Positions 13,476 to 22,443 of a stretch of DNA of 37,045 bases are shown one piece after another. The stretch is from an uncultured Clostridia bacterium (lineage in GTDB: Bacteria > Bacillota > Clostridia > Christensenellales > UBA1242), in assembly GCA_946630785.1 (NCBI GenBank), contig CAMOZC010000004.1, positions 1 through 37,045 on the forward strand, given 5' to 3'. A model generated the notes under the pieces. The model had not been told where the DNA came from and searched no databases. It saw only the letters and a program-made list of their open reading frames with translations. Numbering within the stretch: position 1 is the stretch's first letter; every line of letters starts with the position of its first letter. Made by a program: the position numbers and the translations under genes.

Positions 13476-14354
13476 CTACCTATGCTTTCCATGGAAACAA
13501 ACACCTACACCGTCCGGTCCACAGTGGCTACCCGCCGTCGGATTAACTACTACCATTTCAATTTGCAAACCACTACCATATTTGGCTTCAATGCGTTCAC
13601 GTAACATTTGCGCCGTTTTCAAGTCATCAGTGTGCCCAATAATGATGCGGTGCTTAGTAATATCTTCTTGTAATTCATCAATAATTTCCATTACTTTGTC
13701 CAAGGCACCTTTCAAGCCACGGGCTTTCCCTTGTGGACCCATTAAGCCATCGGAATCCATGCATAAAATTGGTCTGATTCCTAACAAGTTTCCCATAATT
13801 GCCGCCATTGCTTTAACGCGCCCACTACGTTTGAAGAATTTCAAATCATTGACAAAGAAATAGGTCGGGAACTTATCAACTTCGTTTTTACTCCATGCCA
13901 TAATTTCTTCCGCACTTTTTCCTTGTAAATACATATCGCCAACTTCACGCACGATATTGTACGAACAAATCGTGATACCTTTCGTATCAATTGCATAAAA
14001 TTTTCTGTCTGGATATACCGCTTGCAATTCTTTTACCGCGATATCCATTTGTGCAAAACTTCCACTCATTGCACGGGAAAAGTGGACATATAAAATATCC
14101 TTACCATCACGGAAGAATGGCTCAAAATATTCTTTATATGCTTTTGCATTTAACGCACTAGTTGTTGGCATGACACCATTACGCAAACTGTCATAAAAAG
14201 CATGACACTCAAATTCTTTAAAATCACGATACGGAAATACATCTTTTCCGTCTATCGTATACGGCATTGCGATTAAATTGTACCCATATTCTCCCGCTAT
14301 CACTGGAGTAATATCCGTATCCGTGTCCGTAAATAAAACATAATTTTGCTTCAT
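13476..14354 (-). CDS. degV: DegV-family fatty-acid binding protein (FakB type)
   Basis: 292 residues. DegV/FakB binds a fatty acid and presents its carboxylate to FakA. Landmarks: FTDTDTDITPVIAGEYG, PTTSALNAKAYKEYF, HFSRAMSGSFAQMD, DTKGITICSYNIV, FKRSGRVKAMAAIMGNLLGI (the SGR helix) and GSHCGPDGVGVCFHG, the variant of the usual (A)HxGPGxxGxxF lid near the carboxylate. Start ATG 14354 with AAAGGTG five bases upstream. First gene of the operon with plsX and fakA, which strongly supports a FakB role rather than an unrelated DegV. Acyl-chain preference cannot be read from the sequence. Confidence 0.9.
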   Translation of the reverse strand: MKQNYVLFTDTDTDITPVIAGEYGYNLIAMPYTIDGKDVFPYRDFKEFECHAFYDSLRNGVMPTTSALNAKAYKEYFEPFFRDGKDILYVHFSRAMSGSFAQMDIAVKELQAVYPDRKFYAIDTKGITICSYNIVREVGDMYLQGKSAEEIMAWSKNEVDKFPTYFFVNDLKFFKRSGRVKAMAAIMGNLLGIRPILCMDSDGLMGPQGKARGLKGALDKVMEIIDELQEDITKHRIIIGHTDDLKTAQMLRERIEAKYGSGLQIEMVVVNPTAGSHCGPDGVGVCFHGKHR

Positions 14355-14388
14355 TAGTTCACCTTTTAATTTATCTGTTTACACAGAC

Positions 14389-14416
14389 TTTATATATAGT
14401 AACATAAACTCAACAA
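14389..14416 (-). promoter_or_regulatory. Promoter of degV-plsX-fakA
   Basis: Minus-strand -35 TTGTTG (14411-14416), 16-base spacer, -10 TATAAA (14389-14394), giving a leader of about 28 bases that contains the Shine-Dalgarno. No FapR-like inverted repeat was recognised here. Confidence 0.4.
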
Positions 14417-14654
14417 AGATAAAACACTATTTTAACTTTAAAGGTATTTTTATGACTTTTAAGTGAGGAATCACATTCAATTCCACATTAAAAGTACAAT
14501 AACAGTATTTTCACATGCGAATACATCCGATATAGCACGGGATACAATTTGAAAGACAGTCCTTCAACTATTATTTCTACTATAATAGGGCACAATATTT
14601 TATATGTAACTATTGTTCCTACCCACTGCCTCTCACTTCTTCCGAACTCTCTCC
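14417..14654. other. Gene-free spacer, nothing recognised
   Basis: Between the degV promoter and the end of the M6 protease gene (gene-free stretch 14355-14654). I see no tRNA, no convincing RNA fold, no strong terminator and no open frame with a ribosome binding site. Confidence 0.5.
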
Positions 14655-17336
14655 TTAAATATTTTTTATTAATTTAATTTGAGCTGTTGCATTATTACTT
14701 GTGTTTTGATTAATACTGATAACTTCAACACTCCAACCAAGATCACTACCATTATCTAATTTACCGTCAGCACGATAAAATTGTGATTTATACGTATTCA
14801 TATCAAACGTATCACCTGTCACAAATAAATTATTTTGGCTTAAAGTATCAGTTGCATGATAAGCGCATTCAGCATTATTTCGAATAAAATGTAATAAATC
14901 AAAATTAGTTTCCGCACTGTTATTAGTGTAAGCATGTTTTTTTGTTGAACTATCGACCACTGCATTCACATGCCAAACACGAATACCAACACAATCTGCA
15001 TAACCCGTTCGAATAGCATCATAGGTATTCAAGCCAGTCGGTGTATACAATTCCAATAAAATGTATTCATCAAAAATCTGTTTATCATCATCCCAGTTAG
15101 ATGTTAATAAAATCACATCACCACTAGCTTGAAAATCATTAATTGTGATGTCAATTTCATCAGCCAAAGTAGTATCACTGCTGTCAAAAACATATGGTTT
15201 CGCCCAGCCAAGTGCCATCATATTGTAGGGGTCGTGTCCACCATTATCATTGGATTGCATTGTAAAGCTAGTCGGAACCGTAGCTAACTTATTAGTATCA
15301 TACACATCGTACAAGCCTAAAGCGTGTCCAAATTCGTGAATCGTAGTACGACAATCTAAACCATAACGTCCCGCCAAATCAGCTTCGTTCAATTGATTTG
15401 CACCCGCGTTCAAACCTGCACGACCATACATATCCATTACCGAAATCCAACTGTAATTTGAAAAGTTACTTTGTTTAGTACGACGACACCAAGCACTGGA
15501 TACCGTATATCCATTACGGAAACAGTGATAATTAGCCCCGTAATACAAAATCACGTGGTCAATTTTACCATCACTGTTACCATCATAATCCGCGACTGTC
15601 TTACCACTTGTGTTCAAATACCAGTTAACCGCATCGACCGCTAAAGTTGTAATAGCAGTATCTTTGTCACCATAACTGGTTGATACTTGTCCACATTCAT
15701 ACCAAGGTGCAACGACACCGCTAATACGCATTTGTCCGAGCGATTCTTCCAAATAATAAGTTTTCAAACTACGCCAAGCAATTTCATCTTGATTGCCAAA
15801 CAAACTAATATTCAAGTCGTTAATGATTTGCTGTTTTTGGTTTTTCTCATCATTAATGAATTCGTTTGAATCTGTAAACCAAACCGGAACCGCTAAAATT
15901 CTAACATCCCCTTCAGTAGGTGTTGCAATCACCCCATTAGCATTCCAATACGTTTGGTAATTTTGGGTTAAATCAGTTTTTTGCAAACCTGTTTTAACCA
16001 CTGGAACATTAAATTCGGCTGTTTGGGTTACGCCACGATAAGTATAGGTCAAAGTAACTTGTTTGGTATTACTGTCTATATCCGTAACCTCAACCAACAA
16101 ATCATCACTGCCATTAATTGCTTCGGGAGCACCAACCGCATATACAGCATAGATTTTACCACTAACATAAACACTATTACCCACAACGGTAAACGCATCA
16201 GCCCCTAATGGTACATTAATCTCAGTTAATGTTTTTTGGTCAATGACTACAATTGTGATTGTAATTGATTTTTCTTGCGAAGTATCCTGACCATAAGTTA
16301 AAATTATAGACGCACTACCAACTTTTTTAAATTTGAAAACACGTTCAAGTTTACTATTAAATGCTGCCGTGTCGATTGAAACAACCTCCCCATTATCAAT
16401 AGAAACCTTTAAAGCACTGCTTAATGCATTAATACGGTCATGATTATAATAAGCTACAAACTGAATTTGATTTTGCGTTTTTTCAACATATAAAGTTTCG
16501 CCATTGCGAATTTGTTCATTATGATTACCATAGAAAATTTGGAACACATCCTCATCATCAAAAGTATATGATACGTAACAAATCAAACTACGAACTAATT
16601 CATGAGTATCCTTATCCTTAACATCAATATATATGTATTTTTTGACATACTGATTTTTTTCTGGGTTAGCCATAAAATATATGGCATCACGTTCATATTG
16701 CAAAATCAATGAATTCTCGTCTGTATCGACGTTAAATTCCAGTTCATATTCCCCATCCCAGTTTTCAATTTCAACTTGTGGCATTTGGTATAATTTACCA
16801 GCCATTGGAATGTAGAAGACATAATCATATCCGTAATAAGCAGATTGACTGGTCGTTACATTTACATTTTCATCTAACACAGTAAATTTAGCAGTAACTT
16901 GCGGGTTATCAATCACTCTTGCAGAGAAAGTAATCTTAATTGTCTTTCTCTCATAAACTTTAGAACTACCCTGTTTCTGTAATTTAAGATATAAATAGGC
17001 AATTTTGCCAACAGTAGCCTGATTACTAGCCGTAACTACATTATTTTCGTCAATCGTAAAGTAATCTGCAGAACTTTCGAGTTTATCATAAACGATGTAA
17101 TAATCTTTACCAGTATAATCACCTAAAGAAACATTTAAGGTATATGGTTGAGTTAATGCTAATGTTAATTCATAGTTTTTATTGTCAGAAGTTGTTAAAA
17201 AATTGTCAGTTTTTAAAATCAGTGCCGGCATATTTGAATTACCATTCTTTGAACTAATTTCACCACCAAAACAAGCCGCCAAACCAGGCACAACCAAACA
17301 CAGAATCAAAATAATCGTAAAAAACTTTTTCCTCAT
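14655..17336 (-). CDS. M6-family metalloprotease lipoprotein with Ig-like N-terminal repeats
   Basis: 893 residues. The signal peptide MRKKFFTIILILCLVVPGLAAC ends in a lipobox (LAAC, lipid on Cys22), so it is surface-anchored. Residues ~30-450 are beta-rich, Ig/cadherin-like segments with many polar strands. The protease domain (about 470-893) has the zinc site IHEFGHALGLYDVYD: His667, Glu668, His671, in HExxHxxGxxD form, with YNMMALGW (704-711) as the Met-turn. This is the M6 (immune inhibitor A-like) pattern. It likely degrades extracellular host or food proteins. Start ATG 17336 with GAGGG about 12 bases upstream. It stands alone, without a clear partner. Confidence 0.85.
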   Translation of the reverse strand: MRKKFFTIILILCLVVPGLAACFGGEISSKNGNSNMPALILKTDNFLTTSDNKNYELTLALTQPYTLNVSLGDYTGKDYYIVYDKLESSADYFTIDENNVVTASNQATVGKIAYLYLKLQKQGSSKVYERKTIKITFSARVIDNPQVTAKFTVLDENVNVTTSQSAYYGYDYVFYIPMAGKLYQMPQVEIENWDGEYELEFNVDTDENSLILQYERDAIYFMANPEKNQYVKKYIYIDVKDKDTHELVRSLICYVSYTFDDEDVFQIFYGNHNEQIRNGETLYVEKTQNQIQFVAYYNHDRINALSSALKVSIDNGEVVSIDTAAFNSKLERVFKFKKVGSASIILTYGQDTSQEKSITITIVVIDQKTLTEINVPLGADAFTVVGNSVYVSGKIYAVYAVGAPEAINGSDDLLVEVTDIDSNTKQVTLTYTYRGVTQTAEFNVPVVKTGLQKTDLTQNYQTYWNANGVIATPTEGDVRILAVPVWFTDSNEFINDEKNQKQQIINDLNISLFGNQDEIAWRSLKTYYLEESLGQMRISGVVAPWYECGQVSTSYGDKDTAITTLAVDAVNWYLNTSGKTVADYDGNSDGKIDHVILYYGANYHCFRNGYTVSSAWCRRTKQSNFSNYSWISVMDMYGRAGLNAGANQLNEADLAGRYGLDCRTTIHEFGHALGLYDVYDTNKLATVPTSFTMQSNDNGGHDPYNMMALGWAKPYVFDSSDTTLADEIDITINDFQASGDVILLTSNWDDDKQIFDEYILLELYTPTGLNTYDAIRTGYADCVGIRVWHVNAVVDSSTKKHAYTNNSAETNFDLLHFIRNNAECAYHATDTLSQNNLFVTGDTFDMNTYKSQFYRADGKLDNGSDLGWSVEVISINQNTSNNATAQIKLIKNI

Positions 17337-17555
17337 TTTTCTTAAACCCTCAATTGATATAAGATAACATTATTTTCAGTTTTTGTATTCTTATTTTTAC
17401 TGGTTTTTAGCATTTGAATGAGTTGAACAAATTAATAACTTTCCTTCATCACTAATTTCTCCGATTAAAGAATTATCACTGTTTAAGTAAAATGTGTACA
17501 TAAAACACCATCTTTTAAATTTTAACAAATCAAACTCTAAAAGTAAATAAATAAT

Positions 17556-17587
17556 ACAAAAAGCCAGTGGATTTCGACTGGCTTTTC
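17556..17587 (-). terminator. Terminator of the 17603-18322 gene
   Basis: Arms 17559-17568 and 17577-17586 (AAAAGCCAGT/ACTGGCTTTT) with an eight-base loop. On the minus strand it follows the gene stop within 20 bases and ends in T5. It could also work on the plus strand. Confidence 0.8.
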
Positions 17588-17602
17588 AAAAAATTTTTGT
17601 AA

Positions 17603-18322
17603 TTACATTGTTATTCCGCCGTCAAGTTCTTGCGTATTATCTTGGTATGTATAGGCGTTTTTTTCAAATACTTTATCTTGTTCAAATAATTTGCGGAGGT
17701 TTTCATCCTCAAATGTTCCATTTTTATCACAACGGGAATAAGTATTCGCTTCATTGTTTGGATACCAATCAAGTTTGTTAGCACCTTGTTCTTCCCAAGC
17801 TTTAACCTGGTCTTTCAAATTTAATTTTGCATCAAACGGGAACATCATAATGCCACCTGCTATTAAGGTACCCTCATATCCTCCCCATCCCGGAGGCAAC
17901 ATAGTAATACCATCTTTAATCAAATTATCTGGGACTTTAACCGCTGCCATAACTGAGCCTGGTGCATATGGGTCTTTCACGAAATGACCACCTTTGACTT
18001 GTTTTGGATAAGTTTTTAAGAATTTAGCTAACTTCATGTCATAGGTATTTGTATTACCTTTTTCATCTATCACTGGGTTACCTTGGGTATCCAAAGTGGT
18101 CAACAAAACGGTATCTTCAGCTAAAGTAATTTCTTTTTCAACTTTACCGTGACTATAAACAGTATGTTTTTTACCAACTTCTTCTGGTGAAACTTTGTGA
18201 GCATCCACTGCTACACTTTTCGCACAAATGGTTGGTCTAATTTCGCCTGTTTTAATTCCATTCATAATGTAATCAAACAATGCCTGATTAGTTTGTTCAA
18301 TTGGTAATTTATTTAATTCCAT
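17603..18322 (-). CDS. Soluble protein of unknown function
   Basis: 239 residues, family not recognised. No signal peptide, lipobox or membrane helix, so cytoplasmic. Features: NQALFDYIMNGIKTGEIRPTICAKSV near the N-terminus, HTVYSHGKVEKEITLAEDTVLLTT, GNTNTYDMKLAKFLKTYPK, and a Gly/Pro-rich core PPGWGGYEGTLIAGGIMMFP at about 143-162. The end is acidic. Its own promoter at 18355-18383, AAAGGAG 9 bases before ATG and terminator at 17556 make it a single-gene unit. The composition (many Thr, Lys, Gly) suggests a compact beta protein. I do not assign a function. Confidence 0.6.
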   Translation of the reverse strand: MELNKLPIEQTNQALFDYIMNGIKTGEIRPTICAKSVAVDAHKVSPEEVGKKHTVYSHGKVEKEITLAEDTVLLTTLDTQGNPVIDEKGNTNTYDMKLAKFLKTYPKQVKGGHFVKDPYAPGSVMAAVKVPDNLIKDGITMLPPGWGGYEGTLIAGGIMMFPFDAKLNLKDQVKAWEEQGANKLDWYPNNEANTYSRCDKNGTFEDENLRKLFEQDKVFEKNAYTYQDNTQELDGGITM

Positions 18323-18354
18323 ATTTGTTTCTCCTTTTATGGTAATCTATTGTT

Positions 18355-18383
18355 AATATAATATTTTCTACAGAAATAATCAA
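18355..18383 (-). promoter_or_regulatory. Promoter of the 17603-18322 gene
   Basis: Minus-strand -35 TTGATT (18378-18383), 17-base spacer, -10 TATATT (18355-18360). The leader of about 26 bases includes AAAGGAG. The rest of the gene-free stretch 18384-18515 shows nothing recognisable. Confidence 0.6.
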
Positions 18384-18515
18384 TATAAATCTGGAATTGG
18401 TCAAAGATAAATAACTAATACAATACACAAACTCCATACATCTCTCCAGAAATTTTTTCATGTCATAATCACTCTTGGCATCTCACAAAATTTTTAGTTC
18501 ATTTACCAGAAAGAA

Positions 18516-18539
18516 GAACCCTGACAATTGTCAGGGTTC
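18516..18539. repeat. 24-bp perfect palindrome, terminator-like
   Basis: The two 12-base halves (first half GAACCCTGACAA) are exact reverse complements. It can form a stem of about ten pairs and is followed on the minus strand by TTCTTCTTT. It sits on the stop codon of the gene fragment at 18531-18710. A near copy (two differences in 23 bases) is the terminator at 31931-31963. Confidence 0.6.
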
Positions 18540-18710
18540 ATATTTGAACCAATACGGTTTACCCAGTTTCGCGGTCGTACCGCCCATAAACTGACCATTT
18601 GTCAATTTATAGTCGCCGTAACAATCGGGGCGACGCACGGTTTTAGCGCACACAAAATTTTTACGCACATAATCGACACCTTGATAAATGAAACGCGGAC
18701 AAACCACTTT
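18531..18710 (-). pseudogene. Truncated 3' end of an unknown gene
   Basis: A frame of 59 codons that ends in TGA inside the palindrome and is opened by an in-frame TGA at 18711-18713. It has no start with a ribosome binding site and begins 15 bases after the MMPL terminator, so its 5' part seems deleted. The peptide looks protein-like: CPRFIYQGVDYVRKNF, then RRPDCYGDYKLTNG and AKLGKPYWFKYEP at the end. The family is not recognised. A single short intact gene from GTG is possible but less likely. Confidence 0.4.
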
Positions 18711-18725
18711 TCAAGATGCCACAAT

Positions 18726-18758
18726 AAAAAAAGTCCGCGATTTACGGACTTTTTTTTT
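18726..18758. terminator. Strong bidirectional terminator after the MMPL gene
   Basis: GC core AGTCCG/CGGACT (18732-18737, 18745-18750) extended by A6/T6, with T runs on both strands. Located 12 bases after the MMPL stop on the minus strand. Confidence 0.85.
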
Positions 18759-18769
18759 GACGCGGACGA

Positions 18770-21469
18770 TTATTTCTGCGCTTTCTCTTCGTGGTAAAAT
18801 TTAGTTTTAATTGAAGTCTTTTCGATGACCCGATCGCAAATCATTAAGCATTGCGGTAAAACTCCCAAAATCATCAAGATGGAAATTAAACAGCCACGCG
18901 ACAACAACAAACCCAAATCCGCGACAATGGAAACCTTAGAAACCAAACCGATAATCAAAGTCGCCAAAACCAAAATTGAGCCCGAAGTTAAAATCGTGGA
19001 AATTGATGACGACATCGCCTGCGACATTGCAGTTTTCATGTCTTGTTGTTTTCTGTTATTGATGTAGTTGTTGGTCAACAAAATACCATAATCGATAGTC
19101 GCGCCCATTTGTACGCACATGACCACCATGTAGCAAATGAAGAAGATTTCGTTGCCCATCATGGTCGAAATACCCATCGTAACCCAAATCGCACCTTGAA
19201 TTAACAAAGTCAACAAAGCTGGCGTAAATACGGACTTGAACGTAATTGCGATAATCAACAAGATGGCGACGAACGAAATAATATTGACGGTCACAATATC
19301 TTGGTTGAACACATTTTTAATTTGAGAGTAAACAAACGTTTCGGAAACCAATTTTGTGTTATCGTATTCGCCATAAAGGTAGTCGCTAATTTCGTTGATG
19401 GCTTTGAACGAATCTTCGCCCGAACTCGGCATATCGAAGTTAAAAATCACGCGAATGTAGTTTTCAGATTCAAAGTTGCCTAACGCTTGATAGTTGGTAT
19501 CGAATTGGGCTTGCATGGCTTTTTGGTAAGCCGGTTGTACATAATATTGTTTGGTACTTAACACTGTAATCAAAGTCTTGCTGCTAACTTTTTCGTTTGC
19601 GTCATAAATCAAATTCAAAGTAGCGTCATCGACACCATAATTCAATTTGGCATCTTTTTTGGTCAGTTCCGCACTCAATTCTGCGTACTTAGTTTTGATG
19701 GCTACGTCAGAAGTCATATTATGTTCCACCACGAATTTCAAAACTTCGTAAGTGGTTGCAGTGTCTCCTGCGGCACCTTTTCCCATGTAAGTATAAATGC
19801 CTTGCACGGTAGGTAAATCCATTTGGTTCGCATAAGCGAATTGTTCTGCGGTCAACGGAACCGTGTAAGCTTGATACGCTTGGTCAATCAACTTTTGGGA
19901 CGCTTGCGTAATTTTGTCCGCACCTTGGTTTTCCGCCGCGTACTTGATGACGTCATACACGTTCTTCGCTTGGTCGGTTGCGCCCATGTAAGTATACAAA
20001 ACTTTAATACCACGAATGTTCGCGTTCTTACTGTCTTGGTCCAAATATGCGTTAGCAAATTGCTCCGCGGTCAAATCATTGTAAACCCCGTAGGTGCTGT
20101 AACCTTGCGTGGAGTTAATCACTTTCTTGCCGTTGTATTCGTAGTTGTTTAAGTACTCCACAATGGCTTGTTCTTCGGCTTTAAATTTGTTGCGGTTTTT
20201 ACCGTCCTTGTCAATCAATACTATCAAAGTATTTTGTGTGCCAAATTCGTCCGTAATCTTTTCGTCGTCGACATTGATGGTCGAATTAGCGTCGGTCGAA
20301 GCTTGCAAAGTGAAACTGTAATCGCTGTTAAAGTCATAGACTGCCCCAACCACGAAGATAATCGCCGCCAAAATTGGCACAATAATTTTGGTCTTATTTT
20401 GGAAGCCCGCCATAGTATAAACTTTCTTGCCGGCGGCTTTGCGTTTGTCGTCGTGGGCTTTCATTTTAGCCAAGATGATTCGGTCAATCGGACGGTGCGC
20501 CGTTTTAACCAATAATTTGTCGCACAATAACAACATTCCTGGCATAAACAAGAACACACATAACAAACTAATCAAAATACCTTTGGCCAAGACCAAACCG
20601 ACATCAAAGCCGATTGAAAAACTCATGAACATTAACGCTACTAAGCCCGCAATCGTAGTAATGGACGAAGCAGAAACCGGCGCGAACGCTTTTTGTAAAG
20701 CCACCATCATGGCTTCTTTTTTATCGCTGTAACTTTCTTTTGCTTCCTTGTAAGCGTGTAACAACACAATAGCGTAGTCCATTGACAAAGCCAACTGCAT
20801 GACCGCCGCAATGCTCTTGGTGATAAATGACATTGCGTTGCCGATATAAGGAATGGCGTTCAACAACAGGTTGGTACCCATATTGATTAAAATTGCACCA
20901 CCCGCAATTAACAAGAACAACACCGGTTCAATAAACGAAGACGAGGTCAACATCAAAATCAAGAACACAACCGCAACTACGATGGCAATAATGATGACCA
21001 TATCGCGTTCCAAAGAATTGGTTAAGAATTCGGATTCTACCGAGCCACCATTTAACGAAAATTCATACCCGCTCAACGCTTCACGAATTTGATCCAAAGT
21101 GTTATATGAAGCCGTATCAAAGTTACCGGTCGTCAAGAACACTTTGTACAACGCTTTTCCCGTGTCTTGGTGGTAATACTCAATAACCGAAGCTACGCCG
21201 TCAACTTTTTCCAGTTTGGCTTTAATTTCAGCCACTTGTTCAGCTGATTTCACTTCGCTGACCATGGCCTGACATTGACCCACGCTGCCGAATTCGTTTT
21301 CCATTACTTCCAACGCTTCGGTCGACGAAGAATTTTTATCCAAATATTGCATCAAGTTGTAATTGATGTTTACGTGTTGCATCATGAAGCAGGACGCCAC
21401 CACCGACAAAACAAAAACCGCCAACAAGAAGTAACGACCTTTCACAATCAACGAACTAAGTTTTTTCAT
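18770..21469 (-). CDS. MMPL/RND-superfamily exporter
   Basis: 899 residues. Two repeats, each one helix, a large extracytoplasmic loop, then a five- or six-helix bundle: helix 1 at about 11-31, loop to 150, bundle 155-325; second helix near 366, loop to 715, bundle 720-885. Each bundle has the conserved proton-relay Asp-Tyr pair: SMDYAIVLLHAYKE (Asp231) and ATIDYGILLTNNYIN (Asp793). This is the MMPL/HAE pattern of proton-driven lipid or drug export. AAGGAG lies 11 bases before ATG. It is divergent from a TetR gene that probably represses it, with ATAGAAA-type repeats between. The cargo is unknown. Confidence 0.88.
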   Translation of the reverse strand: MKKLSSLIVKGRYFLLAVFVLSVVASCFMMQHVNINYNLMQYLDKNSSSTEALEVMENEFGSVGQCQAMVSEVKSAEQVAEIKAKLEKVDGVASVIEYYHQDTGKALYKVFLTTGNFDTASYNTLDQIREALSGYEFSLNGGSVESEFLTNSLERDMVIIIAIVVAVVFLILMLTSSSFIEPVLFLLIAGGAILINMGTNLLLNAIPYIGNAMSFITKSIAAVMQLALSMDYAIVLLHAYKEAKESYSDKKEAMMVALQKAFAPVSASSITTIAGLVALMFMSFSIGFDVGLVLAKGILISLLCVFLFMPGMLLLCDKLLVKTAHRPIDRIILAKMKAHDDKRKAAGKKVYTMAGFQNKTKIIVPILAAIIFVVGAVYDFNSDYSFTLQASTDANSTINVDDEKITDEFGTQNTLIVLIDKDGKNRNKFKAEEQAIVEYLNNYEYNGKKVINSTQGYSTYGVYNDLTAEQFANAYLDQDSKNANIRGIKVLYTYMGATDQAKNVYDVIKYAAENQGADKITQASQKLIDQAYQAYTVPLTAEQFAYANQMDLPTVQGIYTYMGKGAAGDTATTYEVLKFVVEHNMTSDVAIKTKYAELSAELTKKDAKLNYGVDDATLNLIYDANEKVSSKTLITVLSTKQYYVQPAYQKAMQAQFDTNYQALGNFESENYIRVIFNFDMPSSGEDSFKAINEISDYLYGEYDNTKLVSETFVYSQIKNVFNQDIVTVNIISFVAILLIIAITFKSVFTPALLTLLIQGAIWVTMGISTMMGNEIFFICYMVVMCVQMGATIDYGILLTNNYINNRKQQDMKTAMSQAMSSSISTILTSGSILVLATLIIGLVSKVSIVADLGLLLSRGCLISILMILGVLPQCLMICDRVIEKTSIKTKFYHEEKAQK

Positions 21470-21501
21470 TTTCTTACCGCTCCTTATTTTTTTTACTACA
21501 G

Positions 21502-21572
21502 CAATAGAAATAATTATACAACTGTTAAATTTTCTATTGATTAGTTGATAATTTTAGTCTATTATAGAAATA
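21502..21572. promoter_or_regulatory. Candidate TetR operator region
   Basis: Inverted repeat with 9-base arms CAATAGAAA (21502-21510) and TTTCTATTG (21531-21539), plus a third half-site ATAGAAATA (21564-21572) which overlaps the tetR -10. A TATAAT on the minus strand, facing the MMPL gene, lies between the arms. One regulator bound here could cover both divergent promoters. Confidence 0.5.
21537..21565 (+). promoter_or_regulatory. Promoter of tetR
   Basis: Plus-strand -35 TTGATT (21537-21542), 17-base spacer, -10 TATTAT (21560-21565). It overlaps two ATAGAAA half-sites, consistent with autoregulation. Confidence 0.55.
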
Positions 21573-21646
21573 AGTCAACCGATTTAATTCACACCAAAGT
21601 TTGAATTTGTTGGCATAATTATACAAAAAGAAGGAAGTGTATCATT

Positions 21647-22240
21647 ATGGAATTTAAAGAGGACTTAAGAATTCAAAAAACGCGTCGCGATTTACGCAAA
21701 GCAATTTTGGAATTATTAAAACAAAACCCGCTGGAAAAAATTTCCGTCAAAGAAATCTGCGACCGCGCCATGGTCAACCGGATTACTTTTTATAAATATT
21801 ACGAAGATAAATATTTACTGCTTGATGACGCCTTGAATGAAATTAAAGATACTTTACTGAACAGCGTTTCTCGGAACGCGAAATTCACTTCAATTGACGA
21901 AGCCTCGACATATTTTGTGCATTTGCTGGAAGCGGTCGTCAAATACATTGAAGATAACCTTGACTTTATTTACGCTCTAGAACAAAACTCCAGCATGAAA
22001 TTGATTAACATTATTACTTTCGTTTGTGAATCGGGTATCAATGATTTGTTGACCGAGATTAACAAAATTAAACCGCTGAAATATTCTATTCCGGTCACAG
22101 CGTCCTTTATTTACGGTGGTTTTGTTTCCGCATTGACTTATTTAATTCATCACAAAAACACCAATTACAAAGCCGAATTGAATATGTTAATTGACGACTT
22201 AAAATCCAACATTTTCAAAATCGAATTTTTGTACAAATAA
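21647..22240 (+). CDS. TetR-family transcriptional regulator
   Basis: 197 residues. N-terminal helix-turn-helix: RRDLRKAILELLKQNPLEKI, then SVKEICDRAMVNRITFYKYY with the recognition helix NRITFYKYYEDK (about 46-57), then DKYLLLDDAL. The rest is all-helical ligand-binding domain resembling the DhaS/TetR_C_7 subgroup common in Bacillota. GAAGGAAG lies 10 bases before ATG. It is divergent from the MMPL exporter, so the usual arrangement, repression of the pump and of itself until a ligand binds, is likely. After its stop a pyrimidine-rich stretch (22241-22443) has no clear terminator or gene. Confidence 0.88.
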   Translation: MEFKEDLRIQKTRRDLRKAILELLKQNPLEKISVKEICDRAMVNRITFYKYYEDKYLLLDDALNEIKDTLLNSVSRNAKFTSIDEASTYFVHLLEAVVKYIEDNLDFIYALEQNSSMKLINIITFVCESGINDLLTEINKIKPLKYSIPVTASFIYGGFVSALTYLIHHKNTNYKAELNMLIDDLKSNIFKIEFLYK

Positions 22241-22443
22241 GCTTCTACCTTCACTCTTCACTCACTTCATTCTTCACTAATCTGTCTGCCACAATTGCGA
22301 CAATTTCTATCTGTCGCGTTCGCGTCAGATGTCTCGCTTCGCTCGCCATCAGGCCCCACACAAGACTTCTTCTGAACCCTTGTCTGACCTATTTACACTC
22401 ACATCAATTTTCAGTGACCACCATTAATCTGTTTTTAACATTT

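Noticed and set aside
18567-18770. Second open frame on the minus strand in the gene-fragment region
   Set aside because: It runs through the MMPL terminator and has poor protein-like content; the frame ending at 18531 is better.
22241-22443. Pyrimidine-rich spacer after tetR as an RNA gene or terminator
   Set aside because: Low-complexity TTCACT-like repeats and short palindromes only; no stable stem with a T run.
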